NCBI GenBank assembly: GCA_005281725.1 | Contig: SSBO01000012.1 | Coordinates: 22,433,930 to 22,497,929, forward strand | Reading direction: 5' to 3' | Length of the DNA stretch: 64,000 nucleotides | Source of the DNA: Wuchereria bancrofti | Taxonomy: Eukaryota > Nematoda > Chromadorea > Rhabditida > Onchocercidae | Part shown: one piece after another, positions 1 to 11,600 of the stretch | Numbering within the stretch: the stretch's first letter is position 1 | Layout of the letters: every line of letters starts with the position of its first letter | Program-made: the position numbers and the translations under genes | The notes under the pieces: generated by a model | Databases searched by the model: none | The model's input: only the letters and a program-made list of their open reading frames with translations | What the model was told of the DNA's origin: nothing

Positions 1-1740
1 TACTTACTTAATATCTATTTCATTGATAAATTGATTAAATTCAATTACTCTCGTTGCATTTCAAATTTCATTGACATTTTCATATTCATTTAATCAACCA
101 AATTTATTCATGTTGAAAATGGTATGCAAATTGCTTTTGTTTGTCATTCAAATCATAAGAAATCGATGTAAAATTTCCCTAAAATGAAGAAAGGAAAGAA
201 AAAATCGATAGATAAAAATGAAATGACGAAGAAATGAAAATGTACTATCATTTAGAGAATGTCGAGAGTCGAGAATCAAGAATAGAGAATGACATTTGTC
301 ACACTTTTCATTTTCTTCTTCCACTACAAATCACTAATTTCGTTTGTCATAAAACAAAGAAATATACATGTGTTACTTCATTACAGAAAGTTTTCCGGAT
401 CATTTCAGTTTCTCGTTTTTTTTTTTTTTGGAAATAAATTTTAAATTTTCGACGAATTAGAATAATTATTAGCATCTATTGTATTTTAATATGTTGAATT
501 GCTAACTTTTATTATCATTTTACATAATTAAATTCTTAAAAAATTAAAATTAATAAAGAGCTGGAAGAAATCTGAAAAAAAATGTAAACAATTAGTTGAA
601 ATATTAAAGTAAATAATTTAATAAAAAAGAAACGAGAAATTTCTGTGCTATAATCATTGATGTTTGTTTTGATCTTTCATTTTGCACATGCAATTTATGA
701 ATTATAGTATTTGTAAATTGATATATATTTATTTTAGTTAATTAAAATTTCAAAAAATAAGTTTAAAAATTAATAAATCAGGAAGTTTATGTATTAGTTA
801 AGTTTATAACTTAAGAATTTCTATCTCAAGTTATATCTTACTGTACAAATTTTAACTTATGTAAATATCACTGCATTAAAGTAATCAATTTTGTGAAAGA
901 AATTTTAGTAAAAAAGTTGAAGAATTCAACTGCTTCAATTATTTTTTATTCTCGAACAATATAAGTTAGACTTAAAAATTTTATTTTTCAAATTTTAATT
1001 AGCAAAAATTTATCCCATCAATATTGTTCCAAAAAACACTGTCAAAATATATTGTAACATTGATTTTTGCCAGTTTAACGGAACTTTTTTTGATTGATCA
1101 ATTTTTTTTGAACATAATTACTTTTAATTAGAGGTAATTTTAATTAGAAATAATTGCTTACTTTTTTTTAGTGGTAATTGCTTTTTTTTATTAATTTGAT
1201 TAATTAGTATCATTTTTGTATGGAAACATCGATGGTTTAGTATATTATGAGTTGAAAGTTTTGAATTTTTCATTTGATCGATCTGTAATCCAACAATTTT
1301 TTTTTTTTTTCATTTGTCCATTTGTCCATTTGCTCATTTGTCCATTTGTCATAATGTTCATAATGGGGCATTATCATCATTTCGTTATTTATTTGTTTTG
1401 ATCTTTGATGTTATAATTGTAAACAAACTATGCAATAATATGAAATATGTTAACAATTAACAAAACTAAACATGAAATTTATTATCTTCATCAAGTATTA
1501 TCTAAGAAAAAAAAAATCCTAATATCTGTCTAACAGTTGTTCAAATAATTGATAACAAATAATAAAATTTAAAAATGATCCAATTGAATTAAAAATTAAT
1601 TCCCATTATGTTATTCAAATGATTAAATTGTTGGAAATTTATATCATATAAAAACAATAAAACATAAATTTGATAAAAAACATAAAAACATATATTGAAT
1701 TATCAGTTGTGGACAGTTCTTCTATCACATACGGATTAAT
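1..1740. other. AT-rich intergenic DNA, no gene seen
   Basis: I see no exon with a plausible domain and boundaries here. The short open frames are low-complexity. The only structured element is a short tandem array of an 8-base unit (ATTTGTCC and variants) at about 1310-1352. The stretch lies downstream of the palmitoyltransferase stop codon and presumably holds its 3' UTR at the right end. Confidence 0.6.
1310..1352. repeat. 8-bp tandem repeat
   Basis: About five consecutive copies of CATTTGTC/CATTTGCT-type units. This is a simple tandem repeat in intergenic DNA. Confidence 0.8.
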
Positions 1741-4700
1741 TTAGAATTGATACTGATAATTCTTATCCGATTCATCTTCTCGATATACGCTATATCGAAT
1801 TTCAGTACAAGTTGCTGATCGTTCCGAATAACAAATGGGAAAATGTATTCCGTCTCCTACATGAGAATCTACCGGAAATGCCCATAAACCCCAACCGAAT
1901 ACAGCCCGTAAATTACGATATATTCCCATATTATAATCAGCATTTGAATCACCGCTGAAAAATTTGTGCAATTTTAATTTCAATTTTCAAATTTTTAAGC
2001 TAAGCTCATATTCTTAATCTGACGAATGAGTTTATCCTAAATTTATATTTCCTGAAAATGAATTCAGAAAAGGGAAATGAGGAAGACCAGAATAGGATTA
2101 ATCACTTAGTCAGTGATGATTATTATTAAAAGGTAAGAAATATCTTGGTCAAATTATTTTCCAATTATTTTTTAAATTTAAATTTCTATTTATTTATCAC
2201 TGTTAAGATCGAAGTTTATATTTTGTAAAAAATAACTTAAAATTCAAATAATGAATATATGCTACAGCTAGAATAATATAATTTATAGTTTTCTATTAAA
2301 ATTCAATTAATTGATGATAATTTTGATGCAAAATATACACCCAATAAGAATTTTCTCTTTTATCTTCTTTTTACTAAAATATCGAAATTTCATAATTTTT
2401 GAAATGTGAAATTGCAATTTAAATTCAAATAATGAACATATGCTACAGATAGAATAATATTTTTCGATTAAAATTCAATTAATTGATGATAATTTTGATG
2501 CAAAATATGCACCCAATAAGAATTTTCTCTTTTATCTTCTTTTTACTAAAATATCAAAATTTCATAATTTTTGAAATATGAAATTGCAATAGATTTAATT
2601 ACCGAATATTTGGTGGTTTTGCTTGTTCACAGGTGGTTTCATTAAGTGTTGCAAGTCGTATGTGATAAATGAGAAGCTCTCCAAGTGGATAATAACCAAA
2701 AATAGCAAATAAAATGACACATAAAAAAACGCAAATAAAATTAACAATTTGTTCGGTCCATTGTTGTCGCACAAAATAGCGAATGATACATTCTATACTT
2801 GTTAACAAAGCCCTAAAAAAAAAAAAATTTTCACCTCATTTTAAATTTCGATACAAAAAAATATTTCCAGTTGTTACAGCAATGGTATAAATTTCAATAG
2901 ACAAAACAAACTAAAAATAAAAACAAAAGCAAAAAAAAAAAAAAAATTTTAGTAATAATTGATGTTTCATTCCTTCTTAGAAAAGACGCAAACTTTTAAA
3001 AATATTACATTTTTTTAATTTAAAATATTACATTTGTAATTAAAATAATTTGAAATACTGCATTTGTAGTTAAAACATTACATTTTTTAATTTACAATAT
3101 TGCATTCGCAATTTAAAATACTGCATTTGTAATTAAAATAATTTAAAATACTACATTAAAACATTAATTTTTAATTTAAAATATTGCATTTGTAATTAAA
3201 ATAATTCAAAATACTACATTAGTAGTTAAAATATTATATTTTTAATTTAAAATATTGCATTTGTAATTAAAATAATTCAAAATACTACATTAGTAGTTAA
3301 AATATTATATTTTTAATTTAAAATATTGCATTTGTAATTAAAATAATTTAAAATGTTACATTTGTAATTAAAATATTACATTTACAATTTAAAATATTGC
3401 ATTTGTAACTAAAATAATTTAAAATGTTACATTTGTAATTAAAATATTACATTTACAATTCAAAATTTTGCATTTTAAAATTTTTTAATTTGTAAATTAA
3501 AATATTATTCTTATATCAAAATATCAATGTCGCATTACTTTCATTTTTTTTTTTTTTTAATAGTACAAAAGATATTGAAATAATTAATAATAAATTAAAA
3601 ATGACAAACCAAGCTAACAAAATGCAACTATAGATAAGATAAAGCATAAAATATTTGTAATTATTAAATGAGACACATTTATTAATCCATGGACAATGAT
3701 GATCATATTTGACGACACAAAAACCACATGATGAACAGTGATGACATCGATCAGGTTTGATAAGTGAACATTGATAACAATATCTTAGCAAATTAAAATT
3801 TAAAAAACAAAATTTTGCACTCTTTCTTCCTACTTTTAATATATTTTATAAAATTTGGGAAATTTTTTTTTGCAAAATTTTTAAAATTTAAACATATACA
3901 GATTTATAACATTTATTGATAATAATAATTATTACAGAAAAGAAATATACGCACTAATAATTTCATTTCTCAATATTTATCATATAATTTTAAAATATTT
4001 TCATAAAATTTTTTTAGCTTCCTAAAATAAAGAAAAAAAGAAACTAATGATAGCAATAATCTTTCATCTTTTTTATTTCAAGAAATTTTTTTTGTTAATT
4101 TTGATTTTATATATTTTTTCAAATTTCAAATATTTGAATTTTTTTCTCTTGTTTTATTTTAAAAAAAGTAGAAATATACTACCTTAAACGATTGTAATTG
4201 TCCACTTCAACAAAACGTAAGCCTTTATTTTCAGCAAAATTATTCAATATATCGGATTGATTTTGAACCTGTTCTTTGGTCGATGTATCCGGAAGATATC
4301 GATCCTCTTTGAAAGGTGTCACCGCTTTTATCTTCTCATCTGTTTCCTTATCAGTCTTAATGTATTCATTTCTAGGATTATCTCTAACTCAATTAAATGA
4401 ATTATTTTCTTAAACTTCTCATAAATTAAAAGAAAGTTTTTGTTTTTAATTCAAAAAAAAAAAAACATTTGGAAATATGAAATTGTCAATAATTTATTAA
4501 TAAAAATTATATCCCTTTAAAATGCGAAAAAGAAAAAAAAAAGTTTTGCAATTTTGTGATTTTTTTTTTATAATTTGTAAAAGTAATTGTAATTTGTAAT
4601 TTCTTCAAAACTACTAATTAAATTTTAAACTATTCAGATGTTAGATAAATTATCAAATCTTAAAGTTTTCTTTTTTTCGTCCAAATTCAATCTAATTTTT

Positions 4701-5615
4701 TCATTTAATATAAAATTGTATAATTAAGATAGACAAAAAATTTTTTTTAAAAATCTATTTCAATAATAATATGAGTAATTTAAAAAAACATACAAAGTAT
4801 TGAATAGGTACTCGAGCAGTTGGTGTGACAATTGACATTATAAGAGACCAAAGCATCATAAAGAGAATCACATTGAAAACAATTAAATAAATTGTAATTT
4901 GAATTCTGTTTGTTAAGAATTGAAAACAGGTAATCCAGGTATACACGTAGTATCTGTAATAATTATTTTACCTCAAATTTAAATTCTTCAAAATTAAACT
5001 CAATTTTTGAAGTTATCTTTTGAATAATTTTGATAAAAAAATTTCAACATTTTTTTCAATCATCCATTAGAGTCTCTCTCTCTCTCCCTCTTCTCCCTCT
5101 CTCTTCCTCTGTTTTTCATTCTCTCTACCTTTTTCTTTGCAATAGTAAGTATTTTAGTAAGTGTTTAATGAAATTGAAATTCTTTTTTTATAGTATTTTA
5201 ATTAGAATTAAATAATTATTATGTAATCTCATGAATTCAAGTATTTTTTATTTTAAAAAACTTTTTGGAAAAAAACTTAAAAAAATGAATGAAAAAAAAA
5301 TTATTGTAAAAGTGTTTGCTTTGCTTTTTGAATTATTTTAAGAAAAAATTAATTTCATTTCAATTTCATTTTCAAATCACTGAAAACTTTTGAACAAATG
5401 TCATTTATTCACATGACATAACTTAAAATGTAGTTTTTTTATTTTTTTTATTTCTTTTATTTTTTTGCTTTGAAAGAAAAATTATACGAATAAATGAAAA
5501 TGAGAAGTTGCATGAGAAGGAGCGCATTTAGAGCTAAATTTAAAAAGAATCCTCGAAATGGATGCTTTTTACGATAGTTTCGCACAAAAACATAAATTTT
5601 AGAGTACCACGACAT
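1741..5615 (-). CDS. DHHC-type protein S-acyltransferase (ZDHHC2/15/20-like)
   Basis: Membrane palmitoyltransferase that moves palmitate from its own cysteine to target-protein cysteines. Six exons are in phase: 5488-5615, 4790-4953, 4183-4387, 3610-3783, 2603-2812 and 1741-1954, giving 364 residues. Exon 1 ([10 protein letters not shown]...) ends in transmembrane segment 1 and joins in phase to YYVYTW, as in vertebrate ZDHHC2. The cysteine-rich domain starts [15 protein letters not shown] and holds the catalytic DHHC near residue 193, followed by PW and a CV..NNYKYF block. Two more membrane segments follow, then the family motif NETTCEQ (TTxE) and a C-terminal GDG.HFP block. The join between exons 2 and 3 has more than one possible splice pair, so a few residues there are uncertain. 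No feature suggests degradation. Confidence 0.9.
2241..2590. repeat. About 180-bp tandem duplication in a DHHC intron
   Basis: Two adjacent copies (about 2241-2420 and 2422-2590), both running from AATTCAAATAATGAA through CACCCAATAAGAATTTTC to GAAATTGCAA, differ at a handful of positions and one small deletion. They lie in the last intron of the palmitoyltransferase gene. Confidence 0.85.
3000..3480. repeat. AT-rich minisatellite in a DHHC intron
   Basis: Degenerate head-to-tail units built from AAAATATTGCATTTGTAATT and similar strings. Two units of about 71 bp near 3178-3320 are almost identical. It fills most of the intron between the fourth and fifth coding exons. Confidence 0.8.
5071..5125. 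repeat. CT-rich microsatellite
   Basis: A run of CT dinucleotides and CCTCTTCTCCCTCT within the first intron of the palmitoyltransferase gene. Confidence 0.75.
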
Positions 5616-6848
5616 CACTCAATCTAAAAATATTTCATTTTCTCTTTTTCAAGTTTAATTTTTGTAAAGAATTTTTAAAATATGAAAATGAAATGGAAAT
5701 ATTTAGCAAAATTAAAATTACTTAAAAACAAATAAAACAAACTGTTTTTTTTTTTTTTTGCTATGTTACAAATTATAAAAAAAAAAGAATTGAATAAAAT
5801 ATAGAAGAATTCGATAAAAAGATTAGAAGCAAACATTTGTTTTTGTTGATCGAATATAATTTAACAGGCTGTCAAAAATGATAACTGACTAAACAATGAG
5901 CTTTGAAATTCATAAAATTTTATTTTTAAAAAATAATTTTTAATTTCAATCAAATATGCAATTTTGGTTTAAATCATTTGCAAATGCATTAAACAAGCTG
6001 CCGAAAAAAAAAAGAATGTATCAAAACTTTGCAATTGTTAAAATGTTTAAAAAGAAAAAATAAAAAAAAAAAAGTGTTAGCAATTTTAAACCTAACAAAG
6101 AGATATGTTAAAAAATTGTTATAATAGTAAATTTTGAAACATTAATAATAACAATAATAATAATTTAATAGTTAAACTTATTAAAACAGCAATGAGCGGA
6201 TTTATATAATTTTTTATTAAATTATCCCATCCATAATATCCTAAAGCATTTGATGATAATTTAATTATATTTAATTTATTTAATGATTTAATTAATAATA
6301 AGACTGTAATAAAACAATTAGAACAACTATAAAATAAAAAAAACGTTTCTTAATTTTTAGAATACAACAAAAAAAATAAATGCACTAATTTAATTATGGC
6401 CACTATTTCATTAGAATATGTTTATTTTATTTCATTGTAATTATTTATCCCAAATTTATTTTTCGTTTTTTTTTTCGATACGTATACGATTTGCACCTAA
6501 AAATTTCTGTAATGTAATTTTGCCAAGTATTTAATTAAAACTTTTGAAAAAAAAAAATTCAAACAGTTACCTTTATACCTTATCCTAAAAGCAATTAATT
6601 AACCGATTTTAGGATAACATTATTAGCTAAATAAATATTATTTGAAAAAGTTTCTTAAATTCAGTAAATGATAATTTTGTCATTTCCTTTATCAATTTAA
6701 TAATTTTTAGTAGTAGAATAGAACAAAGTATCATTTATCGATAAAAAAGTTTTATTAATAGAGTTAATTGTTCATTGAGTAGTTATTTACAGAGAAATAA
6801 ATGAATTGTTTGAAGTTAATATTATTTTTTTTTTATTTTTTTTTTTAA
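5616..6848. other. AT-rich intergenic DNA
   Basis: This lies upstream of the palmitoyltransferase start and downstream of the synthetase 3' end. I see only homopolymer runs and AT-rich sequence, with no supported exon. The promoter of the palmitoyltransferase gene should lie at its left end. Confidence 0.55.
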
Positions 6849-7046
6849 ATTAGAATTACATCACTTTTAAGACTTTTATCAAATCATACAAATTATTTAA
6901 ATTAAAATTACATCACTTTCAAAAATTAAAATTACATAACTTTTAAAACTTTTATCAAATCATACAAATTATTTAAATTAAAATTACGTCACTTTCAAAA
7001 ATTAAAATTACATAACTTTTAAAACTTTTATCAAATCATATAGCAA
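6849..7046. repeat. 76-bp tandem repeat, about 2.5 copies
   Basis: The string ACTTTTATCAAATCATA recurs at about 6872, 6948 and 7024, a spacing of 76 bases. Intervening units read AAATTAAAATTACATCACTTT and close variants. The left edge of the 1.5 kb duplication (6989) falls inside this array, which may have complicated assembly. Confidence 0.85.
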
Positions 7047-8506
7047 AACATTTATCACAACATTTTTCATAGCAATTCAAATTCAAATGTTTAGTAAGTC
7101 TTTTCGTGCTAATTTACCATTTGGCGTTTTTGGTAATTCACGTATTATTTGTATACCACCACGTAATTGCTTATATGGCGCTACTCGATCTGTAATAGTA
7201 TAAAAATTAATTAATTGAAATTAATTAATTGAAAAAAAAGTAATGAAGTTGCCAAAAGTTACTACATTAAATGTCAACAATTTTTGTATTTTAGGTAAAC
7301 TAAATAAGATAAAACTGCTTGGTAATCATATATAAAGAATATATATTTTAATGTTTATGGCAAAATAAAATTTAATCGAATGCAAAATTTTTATAAATTC
7401 TGCAATTATAGAAATTTTTGATAGAATTTATTTTTTTGTTTATATTTTATTTTTTTTTCAGTTAGCTAAAATTTTTGAATGCAATCGAATATGTAGCAAA
7501 AAAAAAAAGAAAAGCAAAAAATTAAACAAAATTGTAATGTATTGTACATTACGTCATTACAATTAAATTTCTAAATTTCTCTAAAATTTTAATTTTAAAT
7601 TAAAAAAAAAATTTCCGAACCATTTACGTATTTGATAAGATCAGCAGGTTGAAAGTTAGGTATTTCATCATTCATTAGCACAACAAATGCTTTTGGAACC
7701 TGACAAATGTAAATGAGTTCATTTACGATTAATTCACATTTTTAAAAACTTTTAAAAAAAAAACTTTTTATGATTTATTATTTATGCACTAAATAATAGC
7801 AAAATAATATATATTGAAATTTGCATTGAAATCTTAACTGTTATTCATTTTTTTTCTATCTTCGATTCAAATTTTAAACCTTTTAAACTTTAGTTTTGTT
7901 TTGAAAGAAAATTTTTTTTGTTTAGCCAATAAATAAAAATTAATTTTTTTTAAATTAATTTTTTTTTTTTTTAAATTTTTTTTTAAATTTTTTAAAAAGA
8001 GAAGTACAATAAACCTGTCATACCTGTCCATGATCCTTATCCGGTATACCTACAACAGCTGCATCACGAATATTCTTGTGACATTTTAAAATATCCTCCT
8101 GAAAATTTGCATGCAATTACAATCTATAATTTTTTTTTTTTTAATTTTATTAAAAGATAAATATTACAATTAAAAAAGATAATATTTACAATAGATTGAA
8201 ATAAAAATTGAATGAAATAGGACGAACCAATTCAGTTGGTGACACTTGCATACCATTTACCTTAATTAAATCTTTCTTTCGATCCACAACAAAGTAAAAG
8301 TTGTCAGAATCAAAATACATTACATCACCTAAAATACATTGCAAAATTTCGTTAACATTTAAAAAAAAAATCAAATCTAATTCTTGTCTATTCAATTTCA
8401 AGCAAATTTTCGAAGCTAAAATATAGACAAAGTTAAGAACACTTTATCATTTAATTTAACATAGATTTACGAAATGTTAAATTGCTCGCTTATAATAAAA
8501 CTTGCA
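6989..8506 (-). pseudogene. Near-identical second copy of the last four synthetase exons
   Basis: This block matches 8508-10025 at a constant offset of 1519 bases. I found one substitution (8383 C versus 9902 T, in an intron). It contains the equivalents of the last four coding exons of the acyl-CoA synthetase at 8228-8328, 8024-8098, 7621-7699 and 7083-7189, with splice sites and stop intact. It has no upstream exons of its own and ends directly at an N. The simplest reading is an unmerged contig overlap or allele rather than a biological pseudogene. A recent tandem duplication is the alternative. Confidence 0.75.
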
Positions 8507-8507
8507 N
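8507..8507. other. Scaffold join (single N)
   Basis: A single ambiguous base lies exactly between the two copies of the 1518-bp repeat, so it looks like a contig junction rather than a basecalling ambiguity. Confidence 0.9.
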
Positions 8508-8601
8508 TCACTTTCAAAAATTAAAATTACATAACTTTTAAAACTTTTATCAAATCATATAGCAAAACATTTATCACAACATTTTTCATAGCAATTCAAA
8601 T

Positions 8602-11600
8602 TCAAATGTTTAGTAAGTCTTTTCGTGCTAATTTACCATTTGGCGTTTTTGGTAATTCACGTATTATTTGTATACCACCACGTAATTGCTTATATGGCGC
8701 TACTCGATCTGTAATAGTATAAAAATTAATTAATTGAAATTAATTAATTGAAAAAAAAGTAATGAAGTTGCCAAAAGTTACTACATTAAATGTCAACAAT
8801 TTTTGTATTTTAGGTAAACTAAATAAGATAAAACTGCTTGGTAATCATATATAAAGAATATATATTTTAATGTTTATGGCAAAATAAAATTTAATCGAAT
8901 GCAAAATTTTTATAAATTCTGCAATTATAGAAATTTTTGATAGAATTTATTTTTTTGTTTATATTTTATTTTTTTTTCAGTTAGCTAAAATTTTTGAATG
9001 CAATCGAATATGTAGCAAAAAAAAAAAGAAAAGCAAAAAATTAAACAAAATTGTAATGTATTGTACATTACGTCATTACAATTAAATTTCTAAATTTCTC
9101 TAAAATTTTAATTTTAAATTAAAAAAAAAATTTCCGAACCATTTACGTATTTGATAAGATCAGCAGGTTGAAAGTTAGGTATTTCATCATTCATTAGCAC
9201 AACAAATGCTTTTGGAACCTGACAAATGTAAATGAGTTCATTTACGATTAATTCACATTTTTAAAAACTTTTAAAAAAAAAACTTTTTATGATTTATTAT
9301 TTATGCACTAAATAATAGCAAAATAATATATATTGAAATTTGCATTGAAATCTTAACTGTTATTCATTTTTTTTCTATCTTCGATTCAAATTTTAAACCT
9401 TTTAAACTTTAGTTTTGTTTTGAAAGAAAATTTTTTTTGTTTAGCCAATAAATAAAAATTAATTTTTTTTAAATTAATTTTTTTTTTTTTTAAATTTTTT
9501 TTTAAATTTTTTAAAAAGAGAAGTACAATAAACCTGTCATACCTGTCCATGATCCTTATCCGGTATACCTACAACAGCTGCATCACGAATATTCTTGTGA
9601 CATTTTAAAATATCCTCCTGAAAATTTGCATGCAATTACAATCTATAATTTTTTTTTTTTTAATTTTATTAAAAGATAAATATTACAATTAAAAAAGATA
9701 ATATTTACAATAGATTGAAATAAAAATTGAATGAAATAGGACGAACCAATTCAGTTGGTGACACTTGCATACCATTTACCTTAATTAAATCTTTCTTTCG
9801 ATCCACAACAAAGTAAAAGTTGTCAGAATCAAAATACATTACATCACCTAAAATACATTGCAAAATTTCGTTAACATTTAAAAAAAAAATCAAATCTAAT
9901 TTTTGTCTATTCAATTTCAAGCAAATTTTCGAAGCTAAAATATAGACAAAGTTAAGAACACTTTATCATTTAATTTAACATAGATTTACGAAATGTTAAA
10001 TTGCTCGCTTATAATAAAACTTGCACTTCTATTTTCAGTACTTTAATTTTAATTTTTGTCTATTCAATTTCAAGCAATTAAAATTAGTTCAAATCAAAGA
10101 TTATAAATAAAGTTTATAAAATGAAAATGAATTACCGGTATGCAACCATTTATTGCTATCAATAACTTTTTTGGTTTCTTCAACATCATTCAAATAACCT
10201 TTCATGATTGCTTCTGATCGTAGCAAAAGTTCACCACGTTTCCACGGTTCTTTCTGTACTACGCCACTTTCTTCATCAATTAGCTATAATTGAAATTCAA
10301 ATAATAAATTTGTAGTTCACAAATTTATTGTTAAATCATGGATAAATGTTAAAATTCAATTAACAATTACCATAGCTTCAAAACTGGGTAATAATTTCCC
10401 GCAACTTCCCAAATAGCTATCATCATCGATTGGCATATTCAATGGTGTTATATGACTTAAAACTACTACTTCTGTCATACCATAACCTGAAAATGAAGAG
10501 TAATAATTTTCAAACGGAAATAAAACACTGATAAAACTGATCAAAATTATGATAAAGATGATAATACCAACCTATGTAACTTTAAATATGTATGATAATT
10601 TCAATTAAAATTAATTAATTATGATCACTTGTAATTATAGATGATTATTATGCATTGATAAGATCAAAATTAACTAAAACAGAAAAACGGATTTAATCCC
10701 ATTTCTTTTTTACTTCCTTTTCATTTTCATCATTATACAAGTATGACTAATTTATAGTTGTAAATTTGATAAAATAATCAAAAAAAGAAAATGGTTACTT
10801 GAACTAGAAAAAATTTTTTTGAAAATTATTGCAATCAATTTAAATTCCGGAATAAACTTTCAAAAATAAATACCTTGAATTAAATTAATTACATGAGGAA
10901 ATTTGTGTAGAAAACGTTTGCTTAGTTCTTTACCCAAAGGAGCACTTCCACATAATACGGTTTTTAGTGATGATAAATCCCAACGATTAATTTCAATTTC
11001 ATCCTGACAAAGACTTTCCAATATTGCTGGTACCAAATTTAATGTATCGATCTAAAATATAATTAATTGATCAGATAGTTAGTTAGGTTCAAAAATTGAA
11101 AAAAATAAATGAAAATAAATGGATTATTTTGAAAAGCTAATAAATGTATTTCAATAGAAGGTAAAAGTTAATTTATTTGAAAAATTTAGGTAAAAAAATA
11201 GGCAATTAAGATTAAAAGTAAATTTATTAGAGCAATGTTAAAAAAATAACTAATTCTGTTCAATAAAATTTATGAAAATCTTTGAATATTCAATATTGAA
11301 ATAATGTTTTTTTAAAAGAAAAAAAAAACTTAAGTAATACTTTATATTTTTCAATACAATTTAGCAGTACTGCCGGATGAAAATGTTCCATTATAATTGT
11401 TTGATGTCCTTCCAGTAAACAATAACATAATGCCCAGAAACCGGAACCATGATAAAATGGTAATGTACCAATAGTTACACGTCGATGACCTTTTGATAAT
11501 TTATCAAATAAAGCTCTAAAAAAAAAAAAATCAAACATAACAAATATATCATTTATTCATATTTTTAATTCAGAAATTCACAAAAATACCAAAAATAGCA

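Noticed and set aside
8186..8401. Separate small gene inside the duplicated block
   Set aside because: It is synthetase exon 9 read through into its intron; the same frame recurs in the second copy.
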